From Haloarcula pelagica (GTDB taxonomy: Archaea > Halobacteriota > Halobacteria > Halobacteriales > Haloarculaceae), in assembly GCF_030127105.1 (NCBI RefSeq), contig NZ_CP126162.1:248001-312000 (forward strand): DNA of 64,000 nt. The letters run 5' to 3'. The notes below the pieces were generated by a model. The model searched no databases. It was not told the DNA's origin and saw only the letters and a program-made list of their open reading frames with translations. Shown here piece by piece: positions 50,946 to 58,953 of this stretch. How positions within the stretch are numbered: position 1 is the stretch's first letter; every line of letters starts with the position of its first letter. Both the position numbers and the translations under genes were made by a program.

Positions 50946-53579
50946 CTACAGGTTCGGCGCCAAGCGCCTGACTGCCGTTGCGACGGCGAGATACGCCGGC
51001 CCCGTCACGGCGAGGACGACGGCGAGGACCGCCCAGTCAGCTGCTCCCAGCGGTACGGTTCCGAAGTACCGGTTCAGCGGCGTGTAGAGGACGGCCAACT
51101 GGAGCGTGAGCGACGCAGCCACCGCGAGAGTGAGCCAGGGATTCGAGAACGTCGGTGTCTCCCTGAGCCACCGGATCGCGAACAGTTTCACGAACTCGAT
51201 GAGGACGAAGCCCGTAAACACCATCGTCATCGCGTACGGGGTGATCGAAGGTGCGCCGTCGAGCGTATAGGTCATCAGACCCAACATAACGACGGTCGAG
51301 ACGGTGCCCGTCCCGGCCATCAGGCCGAGCATCCCCCGGCCGACGATCCCTCGGTCGGGGTCTCTGGGCGACCGGTCCATGACCGCGCCGCTCTCGGGGT
51401 CGGTCCCGAGCGCGACCGCGGGGAGCCCGTCGGTCAGGAGGTTGATCCAGAGCAACTGGACCGCGGGGAGGACGAGATACCCCGCGAGCGACGCGATGAA
51501 CACGAGCGCGACCTCGGCGACGTTGGCACTCAGGAGGTAGGCGACGAACTTCCAGACGTTGTCGAAGATTGCACGCCCGCGCCGGACGGCGGCGACGATC
51601 GTGGTGTAGTTGTCGTCGAGCAGGACGATGTCGCTGGCCTGTTTTGCCACGTCCGTCCCGCGGACCCCCATCGCGACGCCGATGTCGGCGTTTTTCAGTG
51701 CCGGCGCGTCGTTGACGCCGTCGCCGGTCATCGCCACCACGTGACCGTTGTCCTTGAGCGCCCGGAGGATGCGGACCTTGTGCTGGGGCGAAGTCCGGGC
51801 GAAGACATCGACGGACTCGACGCGCTCCCTGAGCGTCTCGTCGGTCATCGATTCGATCTCCCGGCCCTCCATGACCGCCCCGCCGATTCCCAGCGAGTCG
51901 GCGATCGCCGCGGCCGTCCGGACGTTGTCGCCGGTGACCATCTTCAGATCGATCCCCGCCTGGTCGGTCGCGGCGACCGCGTCGGCGACCTCCGCGCGAG
52001 CGGGGTCGATCATCCCGACCAGTCCGAGGAAGGTCAGCCCCGTCTCGATGTCGGCCTGGTCGGTCACGTCGGACCGGGCGGCCAGCGCGAGGACCCGAAG
52101 GGCGTCGTCTGCGAAGGCGTCTACCCGTTCGCGGATCCGGGTCGCCGTCTCGTCGGTCAGCGCCGCCGGGCCGTCGGAGGTCGACACCTCCGAACACATC
52201 GAGACGACCACCTCGGGCGCACCCTTGACGTAGCCGACATCGCCGTGGATCGTCCCCATCCACTTGCGTTCGGAGGAGAACGGGACCTCGTCGGTCCGGG
52301 GCGATTCCTCGCGGACCGTCCCGACATCGAGCCCGTAGTCCGCGGCCGCGGTCACCAGCGCCTGTTCGGTCGGATCGCCCTCCTCGGCCGTGGCGTCGTT
52401 ACAGAGCACGGCGGCCCGAAAGAGGCGGTCCAGTCGGTCGTCGTCGGAGGCGGCGACAGGCGTTCCCTCGTCGGCTGTCGCGGTCGGCATTTGCTGGTCG
52501 GCTGTCGCGGTCGGTACCTCCTCACCAGAGAGGTCCACCACGGTGTCGTTGAGCCACGCGCGGCTGACGACCATCTCGCCTTCCGTCAGCGTCCCGGTTT
52601 TGTCGGTACAGATGACATCGACACCGCCCAGGGCTTCGACTGCCGGGAGTCGCCGGACGAGCGCGTTCTCGTCGGCCATCCGGCGGACGCCGAGCGCGAG
52701 CGTCAGGGTCACGACGGCCGGCAGTCCCTCGGGGACGGCCGCGACGGCCAGTGAAATCGCGGTCAGTCCGGCCTGGATCACAGGCGTATCCTGAACCAAC
52801 AGGACCGGGATCACCAACGCGGTCAACCCCAGCACGCCCAGGCCGAGCAGCCGACCGAGTCGGTCGAGTTCGCCCTGGAGCGGCGTCTCCGTCTCTTCGG
52901 TGCCGGCCAACTCCCGGGCGATCGCCCCCACCTCCGTCTCCATCCCGGTAGCGGTCACGACGGCCACGCCGCGCCCGCGCGTGGCGTTGGTTCCCTTGTA
53001 GATCATCGAGGTCTGTTCGGCGAGCGGGGTGTCCTCCGGGACGGGCGCCGGGGACTTAGAGACGGGGACGCTCTCGCCGGTCAGCGCCGCCTCGTCGACC
53101 TCCAGCGAAGTCGTCTCCAGAAGCCGACAGTCCGCGGGAACCACGTCACCCCCCGCCAGTTCGATCACGTCGCCGGGCACGAGCGTCGCGGCGTCGACTT
53201 CGGCGGTCGTCCCGTCGCGGCGGACCGTCGCGGTCGGTGCGGTCAGTTCGCGCAGCGATTCGAGGCTCTGCTCGGCGCGGTAGTCCTGGACGAACCCGAA
53301 GACGCCGTTGGCGACGACGATGATCGCGATGAGGACGGCGTCGACCGCGTGGCCGGCCCAGAGCGACAGCGCCGCGGCCGCCAGCAGGACCCAGATCAGG
53401 ACGCTGTCGAACTGCGTGAGGAAGATGTCGAACGCGCTCCGCTGTGCGCCGTCGGTGACCTCGTTTCGCCCGTGCGTTTCGAGCCGAGACGCTGCCTCTT
53501 CCGGCGTGAGCCCGTCGCTGCTCGATCCCAACTCGTCGAGGACTGCGTCGGTCTCCCGGGCGTGCGGTGGCGTCGGCAC
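50946..53579 (-). CDS. P-type IIA cation-transporting ATPase
   Basis: The 877-residue ion pump has an N-terminal cation-ATPase domain, the actuator TGES motif (LTGESVPV), the ion-site PEGLP in the fourth helix, the phosphorylation site DKTGTLT near residue 325, the KGAPE segment of the nucleotide domain, [12 protein letters not shown] and six C-terminal helices. The PEGLP and helix-6 residues NLLTDGLPA fit Ca2+ or Na+ pumps. A duplicated nine-residue insert (PTATADQQM then PTATADEGT) follows the phosphorylation region near residue 355. Usp genes flank it on both sides. Confidence 0.92.
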   Translation of the reverse strand: MPTPPHARETDAVLDELGSSSDGLTPEEAASRLETHGRNEVTDGAQRSAFDIFLTQFDSVLIWVLLAAAALSLWAGHAVDAVLIAIIVVANGVFGFVQDYRAEQSLESLRELTAPTATVRRDGTTAEVDAATLVPGDVIELAGGDVVPADCRLLETTSLEVDEAALTGESVPVSKSPAPVPEDTPLAEQTSMIYKGTNATRGRGVAVVTATGMETEVGAIARELAGTEETETPLQGELDRLGRLLGLGVLGLTALVIPVLLVQDTPVIQAGLTAISLAVAAVPEGLPAVVTLTLALGVRRMADENALVRRLPAVEALGGVDVICTDKTGTLTEGEMVVSRAWLNDTVVDLSGEEVPTATADQQMPTATADEGTPVAASDDDRLDRLFRAAVLCNDATAEEGDPTEQALVTAAADYGLDVGTVREESPRTDEVPFSSERKWMGTIHGDVGYVKGAPEVVVSMCSEVSTSDGPAALTDETATRIRERVDAFADDALRVLALAARSDVTDQADIETGLTFLGLVGMIDPARAEVADAVAATDQAGIDLKMVTGDNVRTAAAIADSLGIGGAVMEGREIESMTDETLRERVESVDVFARTSPQHKVRILRALKDNGHVVAMTGDGVNDAPALKNADIGVAMGVRGTDVAKQASDIVLLDDNYTTIVAAVRRGRAIFDNVWKFVAYLLSANVAEVALVFIASLAGYLVLPAVQLLWINLLTDGLPAVALGTDPESGAVMDRSPRDPDRGIVGRGMLGLMAGTGTVSTVVMLGLMTYTLDGAPSITPYAMTMVFTGFVLIEFVKLFAIRWLRETPTFSNPWLTLAVAASLTLQLAVLYTPLNRYFGTVPLGAADWAVLAVVLAVTGPAYLAVATAVRRLAPNL
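52469..52513 (-). repeat. In-frame 27-bp tandem duplication in the P-type ATPase gene
   Basis: The 18-mer GTCGGCTGTCGCGGTCGG occurs at 52469-52486 and again at 52496-52513, a 27-bp period encoding two PTATAD units. It sits in a variable loop after the DKTGTLT motif, where length changes are tolerated. Confidence 0.8.
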
Positions 53580-53747
53580 GCGTCGAACCTCTCCCCCCAG
53601 CTACATATTGATTTGCGCCCACCGGAAGGAGATCGGTCGGCTCCGACCGCTGTGAGCCCAGACTCCGCGCCGACGGCCCCGATTGTCGTGAGGCCGACCC
53701 CGCACAATAGTTACTACCCCTCGCACAGAACTAGTTACTGAACCAAT

Positions 53748-54164
53748 ATGTACGAGCGTGTTCTCGTCGCCACCGACGGCAGTGAGCCAGCGAACAGAGC
53801 GGTCGATCACGCGTTGAGCCTCGCACGGAAACACGGCTCCGAGGTCCACGCGCTCGCGGTCGTCGACACCGGCCGCTACGGCGAACCGGCGCTTAGCAGC
53901 AGCGAACTGGTCATCGACGAGCTGGAAGACCGTGCGAACGAAGTCCTGTCGACGATCCGCTCGCAGGGAGACGAGGCCGGCATCGAGGTAGTGACGAGGT
54001 GTGTCCACGGGGTTCCACACGACGAGATCGTGAGCTACGGGGAGTCGATCGACGCCGATGTCGTGATTCTTGGCTCACACGGGCTCTCACACACCGGCCA
54101 CCACATCGGGAGTGTCGCGGATCGGGTCGCCCGCTCGACCACCCGACCGCTGATGCTGACCTAA
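53748..54164 (+). CDS. Single-domain universal stress protein
   Basis: The 138-residue UspA protein has VLVATDGSEPANRAVDHAL at the N-terminus and an ATP-binding loop GSHGLSHTGHHIGSVADRVA at the C-terminus. It is divergent from the P-type ATPase gene, and an AT-rich stretch between them (53705-53745) holds the promoters. Confidence 0.92.
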   Translation: MYERVLVATDGSEPANRAVDHALSLARKHGSEVHALAVVDTGRYGEPALSSSELVIDELEDRANEVLSTIRSQGDEAGIEVVTRCVHGVPHDEIVSYGESIDADVVILGSHGLSHTGHHIGSVADRVARSTTRPLMLT

Positions 54165-54310
54165 CCGTCCGCGGACCGACTGCTGTGGCCTATCGTCGTC
54201 GGCTCGGCCGCGTGACGTGTCGTCGTCGCGCACACCGACGAGGTTCTCGAACGCCTGGGTCGCCTCGTCTCCGGGGGCGGAATTAACTGTCGGCAGTACG
54301 AAACGGCTGT

Positions 54311-55219
54311 ATGCGCGTCCTCGTGACGGGAGCGAGCGGGTTCGTCGGCGGGCATCTCGTCCCGGCGTTAGTCGACGCTGGTCACACGGTCGTCGCGATG
54401 GTCCGTGACAGCGACCGATACGATCCGCCGCCGGGCGTCGACGTGTACGAGGGCGATGTCCTCGACCCCGGCCTCACGCTTCCCACCGTCGACGCGGCGT
54501 ACTACTTGATCCACTCGATGGCCGCCGACGGCGACTTCTCGGAACTCGACCGACGGGCCGCGCGGAACTTCGTCGCCGCGGCGGACGCCGCCGGAATCGA
54601 CCGGATCGTCTACCTGGGTGGCCTCGGAGAGGACGACGCGGACCTCTCGGAACACCTGCGGTCCAGACGTGAGGTCGAACGACTCCTGGGCGAGGGTGCA
54701 GCCTCGCTGACGGTTCTCAGAGCCGCGATCATCATCGGTGACGGCTCGGCGAGTTTCGCCGTCATCCGACAGCTCGTCGAACGACTCCCCGTAATGGTGA
54801 CACCGAGTTGGGTCCGGACGGACTGCCAGCCGATCTATATCGACGACGTGATCGCCTACCTCGTCGGTGTCCTGGCGGAACCGGCGACGGCCGGCCGGAC
54901 GTTCGAGATCGGCGGCCCGGAGGTGCTCACCTACCAGGAGATACTCGTCCGGACGGCGTCGATTCACGTGGGGCGTCGACCGCTGATCGTCCCGGTACCC
55001 GTGTTGTCGCCGGGTCTCTCCGCACGCTGGCTCGGACTGGTCACCGACGTGCCCGTCAGTGTCGCGAAGCCGCTGGTCGACGGACTGAAAAACAGGGTCG
55101 TGGTCACCGACGACAGTATTACTGACCTCGTCGATGTCGAGTTGACACCCTTCGCGGAGGCCGTGCGGTTGGCACTCGACGCTGGCGCCGACCGGCATCG
55201 CGAGCGTGCACCGGCCTGA
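54311..55219 (+). CDS. NAD(P)-binding epimerase/NDUFA9-like protein
   Basis: The 302-residue atypical short-chain dehydrogenase has the Rossmann motif VTGASGFVGGHLVPAL at the N-terminus, a YYLIHSMAADGDF segment and VYLGGLGEDDADLSEHLRSR. These are as in the NmrA/NDUFA9-like haloarchaeal proteins annotated as NAD(P)H-binding. The YxxxK pair of classical SDRs is absent, so it may bind the cofactor for a structural or regulatory role. Confidence 0.85.
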   Translation: MRVLVTGASGFVGGHLVPALVDAGHTVVAMVRDSDRYDPPPGVDVYEGDVLDPGLTLPTVDAAYYLIHSMAADGDFSELDRRAARNFVAAADAAGIDRIVYLGGLGEDDADLSEHLRSRREVERLLGEGAASLTVLRAAIIIGDGSASFAVIRQLVERLPVMVTPSWVRTDCQPIYIDDVIAYLVGVLAEPATAGRTFEIGGPEVLTYQEILVRTASIHVGRRPLIVPVPVLSPGLSARWLGLVTDVPVSVAKPLVDGLKNRVVVTDDSITDLVDVELTPFAEAVRLALDAGADRHRERAPA

Positions 55220-55252
55220 TCCGTCGACGAATTCGTCGCCAGACCGGTCCGG

Positions 55253-55642
55253 TCACTCCGAGACCGGGCCTTCGTATTTCGACTTGATCCGGTCGCCGTC
55301 CCGCCACTGCCAGTAGTAATACCGATTATCGTTGATCGTCTTCTCGGTGAGGGTCGCGTTGGCCGGGACTCCCTCGGGTGTGTCCAGTCGGTCGCTCGGG
55401 TCGGCGTCCCGACCCTCCTGCTCGTCGCTTTCTTGCTGCTCGTCGTTTTCCCCCCGCTTATCGTTCCCGTGCCGCTCGTCTCGCCCCCTCTGGTCGTCGT
55501 GCACTCCCTGTTGCTCACGGTAGGTTGCGAGGTCGGTCGCGTACTCGGCGATCCGCCGGAGGTACGCTGGGTCCGCAGTCCGGAGCTCGTCGAGAACGGG
55601 CTCTGTGAGGTCATCGGGAGGCGTGGGTGGGTCGGTAGACAC
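55253..55642 (-). CDS. Small haloarchaeal protein next to the origin
   Basis: The 129-residue protein has a folded N-terminus (EPVLDELRTADPAYLRRIAE), a central highly acidic/polar stretch (Asp, Glu, Gln and Arg repeats) and a C-terminal RYYYWQWRDGDRIKSKYEGP motif. That motif is common in haloarchaeal proteins of replicons and viruses. A TTG at 55657 extends the frame, but the GTG at 55642 is chosen because a TCTATTATCC box lies about 29 bp upstream. The dyad at 55647-55687 brackets that box, so autoregulation is likely. Function unknown. Confidence 0.7.
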   Translation of the reverse strand: MSTDPPTPPDDLTEPVLDELRTADPAYLRRIAEYATDLATYREQQGVHDDQRGRDERHGNDKRGENDEQQESDEQEGRDADPSDRLDTPEGVPANATLTEKTINDNRYYYWQWRDGDRIKSKYEGPVSE

Positions 55643-55646
55643 AGTA

Positions 55647-55687
55647 TTAACCAACAATCGTCGTAGGATAATAGATGTGTTGGTTAA
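55647..55687. repeat. Left 41-bp dyad: TTAACCAACA-21 bp-TGTTGGTTAA
   Basis: Arms of 10 bp are perfectly inverted and 21 bp apart, so their centres are 31 bp (about three helical turns) apart. The spacer contains the TATA box of the leftward gene at 55253-55642, so a dimer or tetramer bound here would cover the promoter. The same element recurs at 58654-58694. Confidence 0.85.
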
Positions 55688-55707
55688 TTCGCCGTCGAAG
55701 CTGCCGA

Positions 55708-55833
55708 CACACCTCTATCGATGTGTTCGGTTCGGCTCCGGATCGTCCGGTGATCCCAGACACACCTCTATCGAAGTGTTCCAGTCGATGACAGATGGGC
55801 GATCGGTCGGTCCGACACATCGATAGAGGTGTG
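55708..55833. repeat. Iterons 1-3 (two rightward, one leftward)
   Basis: Copies lie at 55708-55729 (+), 55761-55782 (+) and 55813-55833 (-). The shared core is CACACC, two variable bases, TATCGA, two bases, TGTTC. The third copy lacks one base at its end. Confidence 0.85.
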
Positions 55834-56034
55834 TGGCCGGCCGGTCGTGGTCGCGATCACGGAACTCCCGGAGACGGTGAGTCCCATGTGAGAACTGCCG
55901 ATACCGGAGGCCGGTATCGGTATCTGAACAGTCGTAACACTCAGATATGGAACGTAGAGGCCTTGAGACCGGGATCGTCGGTCGGTAACCGATACCCACT
56001 TTGGGATCGAGTCGGCCATCGGACGGGACAGACA

Positions 56035-56056
56035 CACCCCTCTATCGATGTGTTCG
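56035..56056 (+). repeat. Iteron 4 (rightward)
   Basis: CACCCC, TC, TATCGA, TG, TGTTCG: the same consensus with C for A in the left part. A G-run GTGGGGGGAGA follows about 20 bp downstream, as often seen near haloarchaeal origin repeats. Confidence 0.85.
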
Positions 56057-56253
56057 ACAGGTCGCTGTGTGGGGGGAGAACCGCCGACCGGAGACCGAGA
56101 GTACCGTGGAGACGGAGGACAAGAGTGGGAAACGGCGACTGAAGCGGACGAGACGGACTGAAACGGCCCGATGAGGTGTCTTCCAAGATAAGAGACAACC
56201 AGGAACGTACGAGTGATCCCTCCCCCTGACGAGGCAAGGTCGAGCGAACACAT

Positions 56254-56275
56254 CGAACACTTCGATAGAGGTGGG
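56254..56275 (-). repeat. Iteron 5 (leftward) with an overlapping half copy
   Basis: The inverse of the consensus is complete. Immediately left, CGAACACATCG (56245-56255) is an extra half copy overlapping it by two bases. Confidence 0.82.
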
Positions 56276-56460
56276 TGGGGGTGGTCTACTAGAACTAGCT
56301 TACTAGAACAGACTAGAAGAAGAAAGAACGGCCGAGAACCGTCCGGAGAGCGCTCTATACAGCCATATCGTCACAGTGCCACTCGCACTAAATGGACGAA
56401 AAATGCTGTCTTAGAGACTGAGAATGGTGAATATGATACTATCGTATTCACTGCCGGTAC
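56276..56460. other. AT-rich, CTAG-dense candidate unwinding element
   Basis: Four CTAG tetranucleotides fall within 28 bp (56289-56316), although CTAG is very rare elsewhere in this window. A stretch of clearly lower GC follows (about 56396-56452), including AATATGATACTATCGTATTC. It lies between two leftward iterons and upstream of orc1. Duplex unwinding is inferred from composition and position. Confidence 0.55.
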
Positions 56461-56501
56461 CACTCCGTCCGCGGCTCTCACCCCCTTCCCCTCCGCTCGC
56501 C

Positions 56502-56523
56502 CGAACACATCGATAGAGGGGTG
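56502..56523 (-). repeat. Iteron 6 (leftward)
   Basis: A complete inverse copy of the consensus with GGGGTG at its right end. A degenerate GGACACATCG follows at about 56542. Confidence 0.82.
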
Positions 56524-56632
56524 TCTGTGTCCCCAGGAGTCGGACACATCGTCAGACCGATCGCAGATTTCACACGGTCTCGTCCCCGGGAGTCGATTGA
56601 GCCGAATATCACCCACCTTAGAAGCCCGATCT

Positions 56633-56650
56633 CACATCGATAGGGGTGGG
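56633..56650 (-). repeat. Iteron 7 (leftward) abutting the orc1 promoter
   Basis: CACATCGATAGGGGTGGG matches the inverse consensus but lacks the outer CGAA. It ends five bases before the TTATTTA box of orc1, in the BRE position, so initiator binding here should affect transcription of its own gene. Confidence 0.78.
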
Positions 56651-56654
56651 GAAG

Positions 56655-56661
56655 TTATTTA
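56655..56661 (+). promoter_or_regulatory. TATA box of orc1/cdc6
   Basis: TTATTTA is centred about 28 bp before the ATG at 56686, fixing that start and a leaderless transcript. Confidence 0.7.
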
Positions 56662-56685
56662 TCCCCGGCGTTGTTGGTGACTGCC

Positions 56686-58185
56686 ATGGATACGGACGAC
56701 GCTCAGGACAACACCGGGGACCGAGCGGCGTCGGAGGACGGCAGTTCGGAACAGACGAGTCTTTCCGACCCGATCGGTGCCACGGACGAGTCGCCCGAGC
56801 CGCCACCGTCGGAACACCCCGACGCCGTCGAGCCGGCCGAATCGACCGCTGGCTCCCCGACCGAGGAGCCGGCCGACTCGGACAGCGAGGGATCACAGTC
56901 CATCGAGGAGATGCTGTTGGAGTTCGACGAACAGGAGGGACTGATCCGGGACCGCTCGCTCATCGATCCGAACCACGTCGTCGAGGAGGATCGGATCGTC
57001 GGCCGCGACAAACAGCTTCAGGAGGTCACGAAGATGCTCCGCGTCGCGCTGGGAGACAACCGGCCGCCGAATCTGTTCCTGTACGGGCCGTCTGGGACGG
57101 GCAAGTCACTCATCACGAAGGCGGTGTGTAAGAACATCAGCCGGATCTGCGAGTCGAGGGACATCCGCTTTGGAACGGTCGAGGTCAACTGCCAGGATAT
57201 CGACACCCTGGGTGTCGGCGTCTACGAACTCGCCTGCCGTGCAGCGGACGAAGCAAACGTCGAGGTCGAAGTCCCGAAACACGGCGTCGCGACCAAGGAG
57301 AAGTGGGACGAGCTGTTCCGGATCGTCAACGAGAACTTCGACTCGGTCGTCTTCGTCCTCGACGAACTCGACATGCTCGTCGGCCGGCGGGACAAGCAGG
57401 AACCGGCGTTCTCGCGGCTCCTGTACCAGCTGTCACGGGCGGGAGCAAACGACGAGCTGACGGCGTATCTCTCTGTCGTCGCGATCTCGAACGACACGAA
57501 GATGATGGAGTCGGTCGGCAGTCGCGCGCTGAGTTCCTTCACGCCGGAGGATGTCCACTTCGACGACTACGACGCCAACCAGCTCCAGGCGATCCTCCGT
57601 CGACGCCGCGACGCGTTTCACGAGGATGTCCTCGACGACGACGTGATCCCGCTGGCGGCAGCGTTCGCCGCACAGACCCACGGCGACGCCCGGAAAGCGA
57701 TCGATCTGATGCGTGTCGCGGGCGAACTCGCGGAACGCCAGGGCGACGAGCGCGTGCGCGAACGACACGTTAGGGCGGCCCAGGACAAAGTCGAGAAGAA
57801 CCGCGTTCTGGAGGTCGTCAGGGGGATCAGCCAACAGAAGAAGCTCTGTCTCTACGCGACGGCCGCCGTCGCCGACCAGACCGACGACGGCACGGCTCGC
57901 AGCACGACCGGCTACAAGGTGTATCAGTTCCTCACCGACTCGATCGACGCCGACCAGTACCACCAGGAGACGTACGTCAACAAGATGAAAGAGATGACGA
58001 CGTACTCGCTGGTCGACTTCGAGCGACGCAGCCACGGGCCGAGTTCGGGGATGTTTCTGGAGTTCCAGTTCGGCGAGCGGCCGGCGACGATCCTGGAGAC
58101 GCTGCGCGAGGACTCCCGGATCGAGGTCGCCGCGTCGGACGAAGTACAGAGCGTCGTCACCGCACAGCTCCGCAACGAGACCTGA
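56686..58185 (+). CDS. orc1: Orc1/Cdc6 replication initiator
   Basis: The 499-residue protein has an acidic, disordered N-terminal extension of about 75 residues, then the AAA+ core. Walker A GPSGTGKS is near residues 134-141 and Walker B VVFVLDELDML near 221-231, followed by sensor-1 (SVVAISNDTKMM), the arginine-finger/sensor-2 region (THGDARKAIDLMRVAGELAE) and a C-terminal winged-helix domain. It binds the origin repeats and loads MCM helicase. It is flanked on both sides by iterons, and one abuts its promoter. ATG 56686 is chosen over 56671 from the TATA spacing. Confidence 0.93.
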   Translation: MDTDDAQDNTGDRAASEDGSSEQTSLSDPIGATDESPEPPPSEHPDAVEPAESTAGSPTEEPADSDSEGSQSIEEMLLEFDEQEGLIRDRSLIDPNHVVEEDRIVGRDKQLQEVTKMLRVALGDNRPPNLFLYGPSGTGKSLITKAVCKNISRICESRDIRFGTVEVNCQDIDTLGVGVYELACRAADEANVEVEVPKHGVATKEKWDELFRIVNENFDSVVFVLDELDMLVGRRDKQEPAFSRLLYQLSRAGANDELTAYLSVVAISNDTKMMESVGSRALSSFTPEDVHFDDYDANQLQAILRRRRDAFHEDVLDDDVIPLAAAFAAQTHGDARKAIDLMRVAGELAERQGDERVRERHVRAAQDKVEKNRVLEVVRGISQQKKLCLYATAAVADQTDDGTARSTTGYKVYQFLTDSIDADQYHQETYVNKMKEMTTYSLVDFERRSHGPSSGMFLEFQFGERPATILETLREDSRIEVAASDEVQSVVTAQLRNET

Positions 58186-58231
58186 CCTCGCCCGCTGCGG
58201 TCGACCAGAACGCCACAGCACTGGTCCGTGA

Positions 58232-58349
58232 CATGCCGGTATCGAACTGTCCTTGCCCTGCCACACACCGGTATCGACCTGTCTGTCCCGAGCCACACAC
58301 CGTTATCGAAGTGTTCATTCCCCGCCACACACCGGTATCGAACTGTTTT
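58232..58349 (+). repeat. Iterons 8-11, exact 32-bp period
   Basis: Four rightward copies begin at 58232, 58264, 58296 and 58328, each 32 bp after the last (about three helical turns), so all present the same DNA face. The core is CACACC, G and one variable base, TATCGA, two bases, TGT. The first has CATGCC instead of CACACC. Confidence 0.87.
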
Positions 58350-58397
58350 CTCTGCCGGCGGTGTTCACCACGACTGAATAGGTTCTCGCCTGGAGGA

Positions 58398-58471
58398 CAC
58401 CCCTCTATCGATGTGTTCGTGTGGCTGCTGGACAATCTCGGTGTGTTCACACACCGCTATCGATGTGTTCG
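58398..58471 (+). repeat. Iterons 12-13 (rightward)
   Basis: Copies at 58398-58419 and 58450-58471, 52 bp apart, both with TATCGATGTGTTCG. Confidence 0.86.
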
Positions 58472-58554
58472 AAACGGACGCCTGTGGGTGAATATCGGTG
58501 TCTGACAGCGACGAGACGGCATACGCCTGGCTGACAAGTGTCTTACAAGCGTCC

Positions 58555-58576
58555 CGTCCCTGTATCGATGTGTTCG
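58555..58576 (+). repeat. Iteron 14 (rightward)
   Basis: The right half TATCGATGTGTTCG is perfect; the left half is diverged (CGTCCCTG). An AT-rich stretch with CTAG at 58581, 58602 and 58623 follows. Confidence 0.78.
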
Positions 58577-58653
58577 ATAGCTAGGCGTCTGATTACTATC
58601 TCTAGATTTGGCCGGGATAGTACTAGAATCGAACTGACGGAGCACTCCCGGTC

Positions 58654-58694
58654 TTAACCAACAATGGGTCGAACACGCGCGAGCTGTTGGTTAA
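58654..58694. repeat. Right 41-bp dyad: TTAACCAACA-21 bp-TGTTGGTTAA
   Basis: Identical arms and identical 21-bp spacing as the element at 55647-55687, but a different spacer with no TATA box. It therefore cannot be just a promoter operator. No gene starts within about 150 bp in either direction. It closes the origin module on the right. Confidence 0.85.
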
Positions 58695-58953
58695 GACACT
58701 CGTGGATCCGATCGAACTTCGCGTACAGCGCCCGGCCAACCGCTCACGCTTCTCGGAAGCACACGCGTCTCCACTGTAGAAACTCACTCTGGGATCGCCG
58801 ATGGGCAGCCAAAACAGGAGATCCGTCGACACGGACCCGTATTCACACGTCGGTGTCGGGACCGGAGGAACGGTCCGGTGCTCGTTGTTGTCGACGGCCC
58901 GGTTCGGGGCCGCGGTGCCGACCAGCGGGGCGTTCCAGTCAGGCGGAACGTCG

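Larger units (their letters stand above)
55643..58694. other. Replication origin module with orc1/cdc6
   Basis: The module comprises, from left to right, a dyad element, seven iterons of mixed orientation, AT-rich DNA with four CTAG sites, the orc1/cdc6 gene, seven same-direction iterons, a second AT-rich CTAG-rich stretch and a copy of the dyad. Initiator gene plus clustered repeats plus AT-rich DNA is the standard archaeal origin layout. The repeat sequence is not the haloarchaeal origin-recognition-box type I would recognise. Whether this is the main chromosomal origin, a secondary one or that of a large plasmid cannot be told here. Confidence 0.82.

Noticed and set aside
55708-58576. CRISPR array
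   Set aside because: Repeats change orientation, spacing varies from 32 bp to over 2 kb, the orc1 gene lies inside, and there are no cas genes.
55647-58694. Transposon or integrated element ended by the dyads
   Set aside because: No transposase or integrase is present, no target-site duplication flanks the dyads, and each dyad is symmetric by itself instead of being one end of a pair.
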